This document shows positions 16,471-23,787 of a DNA stretch of 41,371 bases, in pieces. Under the pieces are notes generated by a model. That model was given only the letters and a program-made list of their open reading frames with translations, was not told the origin of the DNA and did no database searches. How positions within the stretch are numbered: position 1 is the first letter of the stretch; every line of letters begins with the position of its first letter. Position numbers and translations under genes: made by a program. This stretch comes from a virus, in the IMG/VR virus record IMGVR_UViG_3300020183_000176, positions 1-41,371 of that record. The stretch is one strand, 5' to 3'.

Positions 16471-16855
16471 ATCCTACTTCTTCTCCTATTTCTATACAAG
16501 CTTGAATAGCTAAGCTTAGTTCATCTTTAGAACATTCTGCAAAGCTTTTTGGTAAGAAATATTCTTTACCAGATACTTCTCTTGCTATACATAGTCCTGC
16601 TCTATCTTTTATAAGAATCTTCATATTTTCTGCGGTTTCACCTATATGTACAGCAAGTTGTTTTATTAGTACATGCAGTTTAGCTAACTGAGGTAGAGTA
16701 CCATCATCATGTTGCTCTTCATAAAAGACTTCTACTATCTGTCCATCAGGAATGTGAGAGACAAATAATTCAAATTGTTTAGCTGAGCCTAAACTAGAAA
16801 ACTCTAGGCGACCATTTTTTTTAATATATTTACCTGTGAAATGTAGGTTCATCAT
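16457..16855 (-). CDS. Hypothetical protein, weakly NinB-like
   Basis: A 132-aa protein. The segment TLPQLAKLHVLIKQLAVHIG, followed by a kinase-free KSFAECSKDELSLAIQACIE helix, recalls phage NinB/Orf-type recombination mediators. The match is by pattern only. It overlaps the helicase gene by 26 bases, so a role in DNA metabolism with the helicase is reasonable. Confidence 0.55.
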   Translation of the reverse strand: MMNLHFTGKYIKKNGRLEFSSLGSAKQFELFVSHIPDGQIVEVFYEEQHDDGTLPQLAKLHVLIKQLAVHIGETAENMKILIKDRAGLCIAREVSGKEYFLPKSFAECSKDELSLAIQACIEIGEEVGFTVW

Positions 16856-17966
16856 AGGTGGATAGATTTACATCATGGTATTTAATTTTAGTTTGGTCAA
16901 GATCTTTTAAAGCTTCACCAACCCAACGTTCATCCACAGTATCTTTGTAACATAGTATATGTATAATAGCGGTGTCATCAGGATTTAATCTTAAAAGGCG
17001 TCCTATTCTCTGAGATGATTTACGCTCGTTGCCATATGCATGCATAATAATACCTGCTCTTAAATTAGGAATGTTTACACCTTCGTTTAGTTGAAGAACA
17101 CAAGAGAGCTCTTCAATTTTATCTTGCTTAAACATTTCAAGGTTAGCTTCTGCATCTGAATTTTCAGAATGTACAGAGTACTTACATACTCTATCCGCTT
17201 GAGCTTGGGTATTACAGAAAACTATACATTTATCTTCTATCTCACTGAGTAGAAATTTAGTATACTTCTCTTTAGTTTTGAAGTCCATCATTGCACGCAT
17301 TCTCATAACAGAAGCTATCTGCTCTTGTTTCTTTGTTTGTGCTTCTATGATTCTTTTAGTCCAGTATGCATAGCTTTTCTTTTCAGACGTATAAAAGTTC
17401 ATATTTTTAAGACTAACAGGTATAACATCTTCGCTACCAAGTGACATCTTATGAACTATGATTTTATAGTCATTTAAAATATCATCATCTATAGCATCAT
17501 CTGTTATATACTTGTAAAGTATAGGACAGTATTTAGTTACCATTTTACCTTTCTCAGAATGACTATATCTTGGAGGAGTACCGGTAAGTCCCAGTATTCT
17601 ACCTTGATAGTTAGCTAGAAAAGTCTCATGTGAATCTAAAAGACTGTGACATTCGTCCAACACAATTATATCAAAGCTGTGAGGGTTGTATTTGTTTAAA
17701 GACAGATAAGTAGTATATGTTATTTGATCCATTACCTCTTGAGGTATGTCAAATTTAACTGCGTCATCTTTCCAGCTATCAAATATACTTAGTTTAGGTG
17801 CTACTACTAGCACGTTTAACTTATTCATATTTAACTCCTGCCAATGACTAAGATACTTGAGCCCAATGAGAGTTTTACCAACACCCATTGAGATCCCTAG
17901 GCCGCAGCGTTTATACTTTACGGCTATATCCAGGGCTTGTTGCTGGATTTCTTCTCTCTTACTCAT
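16830..17966 (-). CDS. SF2 DEAD/DEAH-type helicase
   Basis: A 378-aa superfamily-2 helicase. Motif I is GVGKTLIGLKYL near the N-terminus, motif II is LDECHSLL (DECH), motif III is TGTPPR, and motif VI is SQRIGRLLRL at the C-terminus. It resembles the compact phage UvsW/Snf2-like remodelling helicases and probably acts in replication or recombination. The ATG overlaps the stop of the upstream small gene (TAATG), so the two are coupled. Confidence 0.92.
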   Translation of the reverse strand: MSKREEIQQQALDIAVKYKRCGLGISMGVGKTLIGLKYLSHWQELNMNKLNVLVVAPKLSIFDSWKDDAVKFDIPQEVMDQITYTTYLSLNKYNPHSFDIIVLDECHSLLDSHETFLANYQGRILGLTGTPPRYSHSEKGKMVTKYCPILYKYITDDAIDDDILNDYKIIVHKMSLGSEDVIPVSLKNMNFYTSEKKSYAYWTKRIIEAQTKKQEQIASVMRMRAMMDFKTKEKYTKFLLSEIEDKCIVFCNTQAQADRVCKYSVHSENSDAEANLEMFKQDKIEELSCVLQLNEGVNIPNLRAGIIMHAYGNERKSSQRIGRLLRLNPDDTAIIHILCYKDTVDERWVGEALKDLDQTKIKYHDVNLSTYDEPTFHR

Positions 17967-18130
17967 TAGGTAGAAAGTTTTTTAATAATTTCTAATCCAT
18001 GTTCTGCACTGTTAACTGGTATCATTCTGTTGTTACCCAGTACATACCATCCATCATATCTCTTTTCTAGACGAAGTGGGCCTGTTAAATCAAACTCTTC
18101 TCCGTCACTAAATTTTAGTGTACTACTCAT
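17966..18130 (-). CDS. Small hypothetical protein (54 aa)
   Basis: A short frame starting MSSTLKFSDGEEFDLTGPLR and ending IIKKLST. It overlaps the HNH gene stop upstream by 8 bases and the helicase start downstream by 1 base. This tight packing between two real genes, with open coding-like sequence, supports it. Function unknown. Confidence 0.65.
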   Translation of the reverse strand: MSSTLKFSDGEEFDLTGPLRLEKRYDGWYVLGNNRMIPVNSAEHGLEIIKKLST

Positions 18131-18521
18131 TTGTTTCATTTTTTAAACGTGATTGTGATAGTCCAAGTTCTTTGGCTTCATTTGGGTTTTCTTCTATCCA
18201 TCTGTGACATTTTCTGCATACAGCTAACCATGTAGAAATCTTTAAATGATTCTCACCACGGCCAGCTTTATGATGAATGTCTGTTGCTTTTCCGGTACAT
18301 CCTACTAGTTTAGCCTGACACATAGAATGAACTACAAGAAATGCTAATCTGAGCTTAGAATAATCATCCATAGTATCACCCATCTTTTTAGAAACAGGTG
18401 AGATTTTCTTGGGTGGTTCTAAACTATACCAGCATTCTTTACAGTACTTTTCTTTACCGTGAGATTTCCAGATTGGTTTCAGGTTGTTGCATCCGTTGCA
18501 CTTCTTTAGTTTTGCTTGCAT
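18123..18521 (-). CDS. HNH endonuclease
   Basis: A 132-aa protein. An N-terminal zinc-finger-like part (CNGC ... YCKEC) is followed by an HNH nuclease core: DIHHKAGRG, then STWLAVCRKCHRWIEENP with the metal-binding Cys pair and final His. It resembles phage NinG/recombination-endonuclease HNH proteins. It lies immediately upstream of the helicase pair, suggesting recombination or DNA processing; a mobile HNH is less likely because it sits inside a compact operon. Confidence 0.85.
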   Translation of the reverse strand: MQAKLKKCNGCNNLKPIWKSHGKEKYCKECWYSLEPPKKISPVSKKMGDTMDDYSKLRLAFLVVHSMCQAKLVGCTGKATDIHHKAGRGENHLKISTWLAVCRKCHRWIEENPNEAKELGLSQSRLKNETNE

Positions 18522-18711
18522 CAGTTACGAATTTTGTTCTGATTATAATAGCGTCTTTTACAGACTTTCCTAATATGCTAACAGGTTGACGGATGATCTC
18601 TAATTCTACTGGGCCATTGCTAAGTAGTTTGTTTAGTAATAGACTATCTAGTTCATTTGTCGGTAGTAGTACTAGCTTTACACTATTATCAGAAATAAAA
18701 ATGCTTTCCAT
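18454..18711 (-). CDS. Hypothetical protein overlapping the HNH gene (85 aa)
   Basis: Start taken at the ATG at 18711 (MESIFISDNS); the longer frame begins with TTG. The product is soluble with an alternating strand pattern (VKLVLLP, VELEIIRQPVSI, DAIIIRTKFV). Its end overlaps the start of the HNH gene by 68 bases, a long overlap that lowers certainty a little. Function unknown. Confidence 0.55.
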   Translation of the reverse strand: MESIFISDNSVKLVLLPTNELDSLLLNKLLSNGPVELEIIRQPVSILGKSVKDAIIIRTKFVTDASKTKEVQRMQQPETNLEISR

Positions 18712-18727
18712 AGAGTTTGTGGGTGGT

Positions 18728-19249
18728 TTATGCAAGTTGAAAGAAGTTCTTGGGTAGAAATCCTACTTCAACAAGTTTGGATGCTACAGCTTCCTGAGTT
18801 AGACCAAGCTGTTTAAAGCTATGTCTGTCAGTATAAGCTCTGTTATATCCTTTAGTGGAACACATTGCTTTAGCTATAGAAGACTTGGGGAATAGAGCAG
18901 AAAAAAAGATATTTACTGCATTGTCTTGGATCTCCTGCTTCCAGCGGTTCAGAAAGAACTGAGCTCGTCTGTGCAGGGAATTAATTCTGAGTACATCTTT
19001 TTGGGATAAAGCCATTAGTTCTATAGGTTCGTAAGCTTTTATACCATAGAGTACTTCTGAATAAAGTTTTTTCTGAGTCCTGTTAAAAATAGGTTTTTCA
19101 AGCTGTTGATACTTTACCTTTCCAAAATGCTGAATATCAGCTACTACTTTGGATTTATAGGCTACATATCTGGGCTTTGTGTTGTCCCCATAAGATATTA
19201 GTATACCTTTGGAGTTTGCAGTTATGATTTTATTAGGGTTGTAGGTCAT
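18728..19249 (-). CDS. Hypothetical protein, helical C-terminus (173 aa)
   Basis: A soluble basic protein beginning MTYNPNKIITANSKGI, with helices in the middle (QKDVLRINSLHRRAQFFLNRW) and a C-terminal part (FKQLGLTQEAVASKLVEVGF) that could be a helix-turn-helix. It is the first gene after the bidirectional terminator at 19304-19327, so it may begin a transcript. Family not recognised. Confidence 0.65.
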   Translation of the reverse strand: MTYNPNKIITANSKGILISYGDNTKPRYVAYKSKVVADIQHFGKVKYQQLEKPIFNRTQKKLYSEVLYGIKAYEPIELMALSQKDVLRINSLHRRAQFFLNRWKQEIQDNAVNIFFSALFPKSSIAKAMCSTKGYNRAYTDRHSFKQLGLTQEAVASKLVEVGFLPKNFFQLA

Positions 19250-19303
19250 ACTTCTACAATTATAGAGGTGAAGATATACAATATTATTGAGTTCTACGAA
19301 TAA

Positions 19304-19327
19304 AAGCCTAGGATTTCTCCTAGGCTT
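19304..19327. terminator. Intrinsic terminator (10-bp perfect stem)
   Basis: AAGCCTAGGA / TCCTAGGCTT with a 4-base loop. On the minus strand it follows the 159-aa gene that ends at 19352, with TTTTATT after the stem. A stronger T-run (TTTTTTG) is on the plus strand, though no plus gene precedes it. Confidence 0.8.
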
Positions 19328-19351
19328 TTTTGTAGTTAGTTACACAAACTT

Positions 19352-19831
19352 TTATAACTCAGCAGATTCCCCTGTCTGAGCTCTCTTTATTTTGAGGCTT
19401 GAAACAGCTCGCTGAGCAGCTTGTACTTCACGGATTTCTTCACCATTTGTGTGCATAATGAGCTCATCCTGTAAGTTATTATTAGTTGTGTAGAAAGATT
19501 GACGATAGATAGGTTGATCTTCTATACGACAAACTACACCTGTTTCACCTGCAATCTTAAGATCTCTATCTGGATTTTCAGGATTAAAAGGACTCAAAGA
19601 TTCTACTACAATAATTTTACCATCAAGTTCTTGACCTTCAGTAAAACTTGTTTCCATTAAATCTTTTACAAGACCTTTAATAAGTGCTGAACGTTTGCTA
19701 ACACGCAACCATCCTTGGTCATTAATAAATGAACCTGTTTGCTCAACCCGTACGTAACCGTAATCGGGGTTGTTTTCGGATACACCGATAACATTGCCGT
19801 TCTTGTCGGCAGTAACTACAACTTTACCCAT
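19352..19831 (-). CDS. Hypothetical protein (159 aa), beta-rich
   Basis: A soluble protein starting MGKVVVTADKNGNVIGVSEN, with many short strands (GYVRVEQTGSF, LDGKIIVVESL, GVVCRIEDQPIYRQSFY) and a polar C-terminus. It is a monocistronic unit: a terminator lies on each side. An OB-fold or single-strand-binding role could fit the strand pattern, but no signature residues are seen, so I leave it unassigned. Confidence 0.7.
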   Translation of the reverse strand: MGKVVVTADKNGNVIGVSENNPDYGYVRVEQTGSFINDQGWLRVSKRSALIKGLVKDLMETSFTEGQELDGKIIVVESLSPFNPENPDRDLKIAGETGVVCRIEDQPIYRQSFYTTNNNLQDELIMHTNGEEIREVQAAQRAVSSLKIKRAQTGESAEL

Positions 19832-19863
19832 TTGTTTAGGTATTTAGTGATTAAAAAATAAAA

Positions 19864-19890
19864 CCCCCAAGACTTTATCAGTCTTGAGGG
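19864..19890 (-). terminator. Intrinsic terminator
   Basis: On the minus strand CCCTCAAGACT and its partner AAGTCTTGGGGG form a stem with a GATA-type loop, followed by TTTTATTTTTT. It ends the transcript of the acidic protein at 19914-20177. Confidence 0.85.
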
Positions 19891-19913
19891 CTTGATTACT
19901 ACTTATATGGAGA

Positions 19914-20177
19914 CTACTCGTCTTCCGGCTTATAGTCTATATCCGTGTAGGTTATCTTGTCTTCATTAGATATATTAGTTAAGTCAGGTAGTATATCTGG
20001 AGGTTCTTCTGAATAAACAGTGGTATCTCTTTTATTAAGAACGGAACCAAACCAAGGATCTTCCAAGGCGTCTCCGTAATTATAAGCAATAAGGTACTCA
20101 AGTTCTTCATCGGACATTTCAACATACTGCTCTGTACTTATCTCAATCACCTTTCCATTAGGCAACTGGTAGAGCAT
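19914..20177 (-). CDS. Acidic hypothetical protein (87 aa)
   Basis: Starts MLYQLPNGKVIEISTEQYVE and stays strongly acidic (MSDEELEYLIAYNYGD ... DIDYKPEDE). It has no membrane segment. Its negative surface would fit a DNA-mimic or protein-binding role, but that is a guess. A terminator follows directly. Confidence 0.65.
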   Translation of the reverse strand: MLYQLPNGKVIEISTEQYVEMSDEELEYLIAYNYGDALEDPWFGSVLNKRDTTVYSEEPPDILPDLTNISNEDKITYTDIDYKPEDE

Positions 20178-20254
20178 AGAGTTAGATTTGTTATAAAGCT
20201 AACCTCTATATTATTGATTACCAAGTTCTACAAGAATAAGTGCGGATAATAGAG

Positions 20255-20431
20255 CTATAAATTTGACGTGCGGTTTCTGCGAAGTAAATCATTAAACCTC
20301 TTTTTCCAGTAGGCATTTGTTTTATTTATAACCTCCTGTCTCTGTGATAGCTTTTCATAAAGCTCTTTATTTTCTTTCTCAAGCTTTTTTATACGAGTAC
20401 AAGGAAAGATCTTACTTAACAGTTTTGACAT
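20255..20431 (-). CDS. Small coiled-coil basic protein (58 aa)
   Basis: A frame from ATG 20431 to TAG 20255-20257. The product is MSKLLSKIFPCTRIKKLEKE followed by a long charged helix (NKELYEKLSQRQEVIN) and a basic C-terminus (KKRFNDLLRRNRTSNL). The heptad-like pattern suggests a coiled coil. It starts six bases after the HTH gene stop upstream, so it is probably cotranscribed with it. Confidence 0.6.
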   Translation of the reverse strand: MSKLLSKIFPCTRIKKLEKENKELYEKLSQRQEVINKTNAYWKKRFNDLLRRNRTSNL

Positions 20432-20436
20432 ACGTA

Positions 20437-20799
20437 TTAATATTTTACATCTACAAACTCTGGAGATACATAAATGCTCTTTGCATTTTTAAAGTATAAA
20501 GCTGTACCATTAACAAACAATGTAAAAGTATTATCTTTTGTATTAGTTAAGATTTTACTGTTTGTTGTGTTGTACGTTACTGCGTTTACAGTTCTTGTAC
20601 GTTTAATGTTTCTAGACTTTCTCTTCGTTGTTTTATACAACGGATTTAACGCACCAGCTTTAACAAGCTTTTTACGGAAATAACATGCATGTTGATAGCT
20701 TACACTGTTTTTTGTAGCTACGTCAGCAAGGCTTTCTCCATTGACAAGATCTTGATTGATCTTTTGGATTTTCTGTTTGTCCAATCTACTTTTGAACAT
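20437..20799 (-). CDS. HTH DNA-binding protein (120 aa)
   Basis: The N-terminal third forms a helix-turn-helix (NGESLADVATKNSVSYQHAC, then YFRKKLVKAG), followed by a basic linker (YKTTKRKSRNIKRTR) and a small strand-rich C-terminal part (NTFTLFVNGTALYF). It is likely a phage transcription regulator. The layout is similar to the protein at 23788-24219. A terminator precedes it. Confidence 0.65.
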   Translation of the reverse strand: MFKSRLDKQKIQKINQDLVNGESLADVATKNSVSYQHACYFRKKLVKAGALNPLYKTTKRKSRNIKRTRTVNAVTYNTTNSKILTNTKDNTFTLFVNGTALYFKNAKSIYVSPEFVDVKY

Positions 20800-20826
20800 G
20801 TTTTAGGATATTTAAGATTAAAAAAA

Positions 20827-20848
20827 AAGCACAAGTTTCCTTGTGCTT
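20827..20848 (-). terminator. Intrinsic terminator
   Basis: A 9-bp stem (AAGCACAAG / CTTGTGCTT on the minus strand, GAAA loop) with eight T after it. It lies just past the stop of the 179-aa gene at 20869-21408. Confidence 0.9.
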
Positions 20849-20868
20849 ATGCGGTTAATAATTACATT

Positions 20869-21408
20869 TTATTTATCAGCTATGATTTTTTGGTATAAAT
20901 TAGTAAACCTACCACCCACACTTTCAGCTCCAGAAATATTTTCTTCTATGAGCTCAACGTTATCTGTCAGATTACCGTCTTCATTAACTTGTTTACCGTG
21001 ACGTTTAATTTCAAAGACTAAAAGTTCTTTTTTATATTCAAATTCTATATTAATAATAAGAACTTCTTTTTGAATTGGTTTTGATTTCCAGTCTTTAGGC
21101 ACAGCTTCTTTTTTATCAAAAACTCTAACCCATGCTTCAGAGGTCCAAGCTACACCTTTAGGTATAAACTTTTTCTTAAGTTCAATAGCAAGACTAGGTA
21201 CAACTTCTTCCATAAAATGTTCTTTTGCTTCTTCTGAAGCCATAAACTTACTTTCTATGGGTACATGTATAATTGCATTTTCTTCAGGGTTATCCTTTTG
21301 ATTAGCAAAAATTGTAAGGTGAGGAAAAATATTACCTTCCTCGGCTATGTATCTTTTGATATTATTAACATAATTATCTTTGATTTCAAGATATTTATCT
21401 TGTGTCAT
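20869..21408 (-). CDS. Hypothetical protein (179 aa)
   Basis: A soluble, Glu/Lys-rich protein beginning MTQDKYLEIKDNYVNNIKRY. The middle contains strand-like segments (AWVRVFDKKEAVP, EVLIINIEFEYKKELLVFEI). Its C-terminus is polar and Gly-containing (SGAESVGGRFTNLYQ). It is followed by a strong terminator. No recognised domain. Confidence 0.7.
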   Translation of the reverse strand: MTQDKYLEIKDNYVNNIKRYIAEEGNIFPHLTIFANQKDNPEENAIIHVPIESKFMASEEAKEHFMEEVVPSLAIELKKKFIPKGVAWTSEAWVRVFDKKEAVPKDWKSKPIQKEVLIINIEFEYKKELLVFEIKRHGKQVNEDGNLTDNVELIEENISGAESVGGRFTNLYQKIIADK

Positions 21409-21453
21409 AGTTTATAAATTTAGTCTCATTAACTGAGATTTAAAGGTATATTC

Positions 21454-21798
21454 TTATTGTTCTGTTTCAAATTGATGATAAAACATTTCTCTAACCTTTG
21501 CTCCTAACTCTTGATCATTAGGTGTAGATTTAACTGTATGAAATGATACTAAAAAATGTTTTAAGTGATCATTTGGTGGATCAATAGGTTCTATTAACTT
21601 ATTGCAAACTTGAGGTTGATAGCAACCTTGTCCTGCTCCCTCTACATATCCATATCTTAGATCAATATGTGTTGATCTTGTGTAAGGTGTTTTTTTACCA
21701 CATATTACACATTCATCATAATTATCATCGTTAACTGATCCTACAGCTATAACACAGCCTTTATCATCAATTTTTAGAGGTACGTGTTGTTGTCCCAT
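21454..21798 (-). CDS. Small Cys-containing hypothetical protein (114 aa)
   Basis: Starts MGQQHVPLKIDDKGCVIAVG. A CVICGKKTPYTRS pair and a later Cys pair (GQGCYQPQVCNK) could bind zinc. The stretch between them, HIDLRYGYVEGAGQ, is Gly- and aromatic-rich. It starts 2 bases after a tiny gene upstream. A zinc-ribbon-like protein of unknown role. Confidence 0.65.
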   Translation of the reverse strand: MGQQHVPLKIDDKGCVIAVGSVNDDNYDECVICGKKTPYTRSTHIDLRYGYVEGAGQGCYQPQVCNKLIEPIDPPNDHLKHFLVSFHTVKSTPNDQELGAKVREMFYHQFETEQ

Positions 21799-21799
21799 A

Positions 21800-21952
21800 T
21801 TATAATGAATTTAAAAGTTCTTTAACTCTTTCTTCTAATACACTTACTGTAGTTCTAAGATGACCTGTATCTGTAGATTCAAATCTTGATCTTAATACTT
21901 GTATCTCAGCAAGTAGAAATTCAATGTGTCTTTTTTTGTCTATAATTTCCAT
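21800..21952 (-). CDS. Tiny helical protein (50 aa)
   Basis: A frame from ATG 21952 to TAA 21800-21802, MEIIDKKRHIEFLLAEIQVL then a charged helix (RTTVSVLEERVKELLNSL). It has a coiled-coil-like heptad pattern and is packed 2 bases upstream of the Cys-containing gene. Function unknown. Confidence 0.6.
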   Translation of the reverse strand: MEIIDKKRHIEFLLAEIQVLRSRFESTDTGHLRTTVSVLEERVKELLNSL

Positions 21953-22016
21953 ATTAAAGTTTGTTTTTAATCTTGTTCTTATACTCTGAGTATAAAATTG
22001 TGTATAATTTTGTTTA

Positions 22017-22097
22017 TTACCAAGGTCTACCAGCTCTTTCCATTAACTTCAACCTATATTTCTCAAGCCACGCTAAGAATTTAATAAGCTTTTTCAT
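22017..22097 (-). CDS. Micro-ORF, amphipathic peptide (26 aa)
   Basis: An ATG at 22097 opens a frame of 26 codons, MKKLIKFLAWLEKYRLKLME, then RAGRPW and TAA. The Lys/Leu pattern gives an amphipathic helix. It sits between the tmRNA terminator and the 50-aa gene, with an A/T-rich leader. Very short frames arise by chance, so this is tentative. Confidence 0.45.
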   Translation of the reverse strand: MKKLIKFLAWLEKYRLKLMERAGRPW

Positions 22098-22143
22098 TTT
22101 GTTTAGCTTTTAAAAGTGCATTCAAATGCATATAATGTGTCAT

Positions 22144-22172
22144 AAAAAGCCCCCAGCGTAGAAACACCGGGG
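22144..22172 (-). terminator. Intrinsic terminator of the tmRNA transcript
   Basis: On the minus strand CCCCGGTG and CGCTGGGGG pair (8 bp with G bulge, loop TTTCTA), followed by TTTTT. It lies about 30 bases past the tmRNA 3' end. Confidence 0.85.
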
Positions 22173-22204
22173 TTAACGATTGCTTGCTTGCCTCTAAAAG
22201 GCAG

Positions 22205-22675
22205 TGGAGGTGGCGGGAGTTGAACCCGCGTCCAATAATGAAGTTAATACGTACTGCTCGTTACATGCTTAGTACTGATATGTCACAAATCTTTGAAGAA
22301 TTGTGACAGTCTGCACCGTAAGGGATAACTGTCTATTTACAACTTCAGTTTTAGTTGGAAAGATGGATCAAGATGTCTTGAAGTCTTTCAGTTTTGAATA
22401 TCAGCACGCCATTAGTATCCGGTAGTTTATAGGCTACCATCATAGGACTCTGTCTATTCAGCTACTATTTTCTGTTGCCAAGGATAGATCCTCCGTAGGG
22501 TTAGGCAGCTACTGCTACTTCACCGAAGATAGAAGCCAAGATAGCTTCACCTTCTGCTACACGCTCAGACTTAGTCGTTGCGTTTGTTTTCTGATTCCGA
22601 GATTAAAGTGGTTGGAGAACCGTCCCACTGCATGTGTACATACCACTCACACTACTGTCAAAACCAGGCACCCCC
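22205..22675 (-). ncRNA. ssrA: Transfer-messenger RNA (tmRNA)
   Basis: The 5' end reads GGGGGTGCCTGGTTTTGACA, the tmRNA start with its D-like segment. The 3' end has the canonical T-arm (CGGGTTCAACTCCCG) and CACCTCC, which pairs with GGGGGTG over 7 bp with one G-U. The discriminator is A and CCA is not encoded. The tag reading frame closes at TAA 22501-22503 after codons for GEVAVAA; Ala-Ala ends are usual degradation tags and Bacteroidota tags commonly begin GE. In frame upstream there is also GEAILASIF, so the resume codon is not certain. At 471 bases it is longer than most bacterial tmRNAs. An 8-bp helix is visible at 22281-22308. It should rescue stalled ribosomes in the infected cell. 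Confidence 0.93.
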
Positions 22676-23090
22676 AGTTAGCATACTTGTGATGCATGCC
22701 AGATCCCATCTGTTGTAACGCCACAAATACGGTAAGCCGGCATCTATTTAAAGCCTGTTAGCTAGGCTGTTCTCATAAAGAAGTTTAAAAGGTCTATCCC
22801 AGGGATAGCTTTCATGATTCCGTTGGACGGTCTACTTAACTATATACGCTGTTCCTGACCCGGTTCGTTGGATTTTTGATTCTTAATCGTATTACCAAGG
22901 AGTATGTAGTAGCGGTTTTATCTATGGTATACTCATAACTTCACAGTACTAAGAGATATAGTTGTTCGCGGGTCACCTAGAGACTTACTTACTAGCTCCT
23001 AAGATCAGACCTTTTTGTTACTGACTATCCTAATAGGCCAATGCTGGCCAAAGGCCACTGACTTATATGAGCGTTATTAGAATCAGTCAA
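22676..23090 (-). ncRNA. Non-coding structured leader between tmRNA and HTH gene
   Basis: A 415-base stretch without a convincing ORF, lying 5' of the tmRNA on the same strand. Visible stems include CTATCCC/GGGATAG at 22794-22808, AGCCT/AGGCT at 22752-22768 and two overlapping GGCC hairpins at 23036-23056. No tRNA T-arm was found. It may be the tmRNA precursor, a separate small RNA, or the 3' end of the upstream gene's message. Class unknown. Confidence 0.45.
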
Positions 23091-23378
23091 TCATTTTAGA
23101 ACAGTAGTTACTTTACTTTGACCACGTCCACGTATTGTACGTCTGATGATCTGTTTAGTTTCCAGTTCTTTCAAAGAGCGTTTGACAGTAATGGGTGTAA
23201 TGTTTAGTTCAGAAGCTATTTTCATTACACTTACTGTTAGTTCGTTTGTCTTGCTGTCTGCAAATGTGCAGAGGTAAGCATAGACGGCTTTATCACGTAT
23301 CTTAAGGTTAGGATCTCTCATTACAATGCTGGTACACTGCCCAAATCCACCCCTTAACCTGTAGTTCTGATTAAGCAT
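23091..23378 (-). CDS. Winged-helix replication/regulatory protein (95 aa)
   Basis: Start set at the ATG at 23378 (MLNQNYRLRGGFGQ); the longer frame begins with TTG. The protein is a helix-turn-helix of the primase/RepA N-terminal type: DPNLKIRDKAVYAYLCTFAD, then ELTVSVMKIASELNITPITV, then KRSLKELETKQIIRR with a basic wing. Such domains select plasmid or phage replication genes or act as regulators. It precedes the structured RNA and tmRNA. Confidence 0.8.
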   Translation of the reverse strand: MLNQNYRLRGGFGQCTSIVMRDPNLKIRDKAVYAYLCTFADSKTNELTVSVMKIASELNITPITVKRSLKELETKQIIRRTIRGRGQSKVTTVLK

Positions 23379-23423
23379 GTTGTGGAACAATATTAAAGAA
23401 TTTTTGGGATTTATACAAAAAAT

Positions 23424-23459
23424 GTACCAGGAAAGTCTCCCTAAGGAGACCCCCGGTAC
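23424..23459 (-). terminator. Strong hairpin terminator
   Basis: GTACC and GGTAC enclose a GTCTCC/GGAGAC stem with a short loop; TTTTTT follows on the minus strand (plus 23416-23421). It lies past the putative RNA at 23497-23785. Confidence 0.8.
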
Positions 23460-23496
23460 TTACCAACCCTAATCCTCATAATTATAATAAAAAAAA

Positions 23497-23513
23497 CCGG
23501 CTTAACGTACCGG
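23497..23513 (-). terminator. Short terminator with long T-run
   Basis: A CCGG/CCGG stem with a loop of 9, followed on the minus strand by eight T. It could end the small RNA upstream, with the hairpin at 23424-23459 as backup. Confidence 0.6.
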
Positions 23514-23785
23514 ATATGTTGGAGTTTCCTACATCGTAATAGCTAAGCTATCAGGTTCGGTATTTTACAAGTACTCGTTTAATATACTCTGACTAATATG
23601 GACACAGTCCAATGCAGAATTAAACTTTCATTACCCCCATTTACGACAGGTGTTGCTTAGTATTTAAACTAACTGATATAAACATCAGCAGCTTTTTCCT
23701 CCTGTAACAGCTCATGGTTGATCAGTACCTGATACCAGGGTTCGGGCAAGTGCGTGCCCACACTAGCTTCTGCTAGTCTCACCGA
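23497..23785 (-). ncRNA. Putative small structured RNA of unknown class
   Basis: A 290-base stretch between gene 23788-24219 and two terminators, with no good ORF. Perfect hairpins in order on the minus strand are ACTAGC-AGAA-GCTAGT (23762-23777), GGGCA/TGCCC (23744-23759), CCTG/CAGG (23728-23739), GGAC/GTCC (23600-23610) and ATGT..GGA/TCC..ACAT (23516-23534). Hairpin density and terminators on the same strand argue for an RNA product. I do not recognise a known family. Confidence 0.6.
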
Positions 23786-23787
23786 GT

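Noticed and set aside
18123-18521. Homing HNH endonuclease in an intron or insertion
   Set aside because: The gene is in a tight operon with overlapping neighbours and no split gene is seen.
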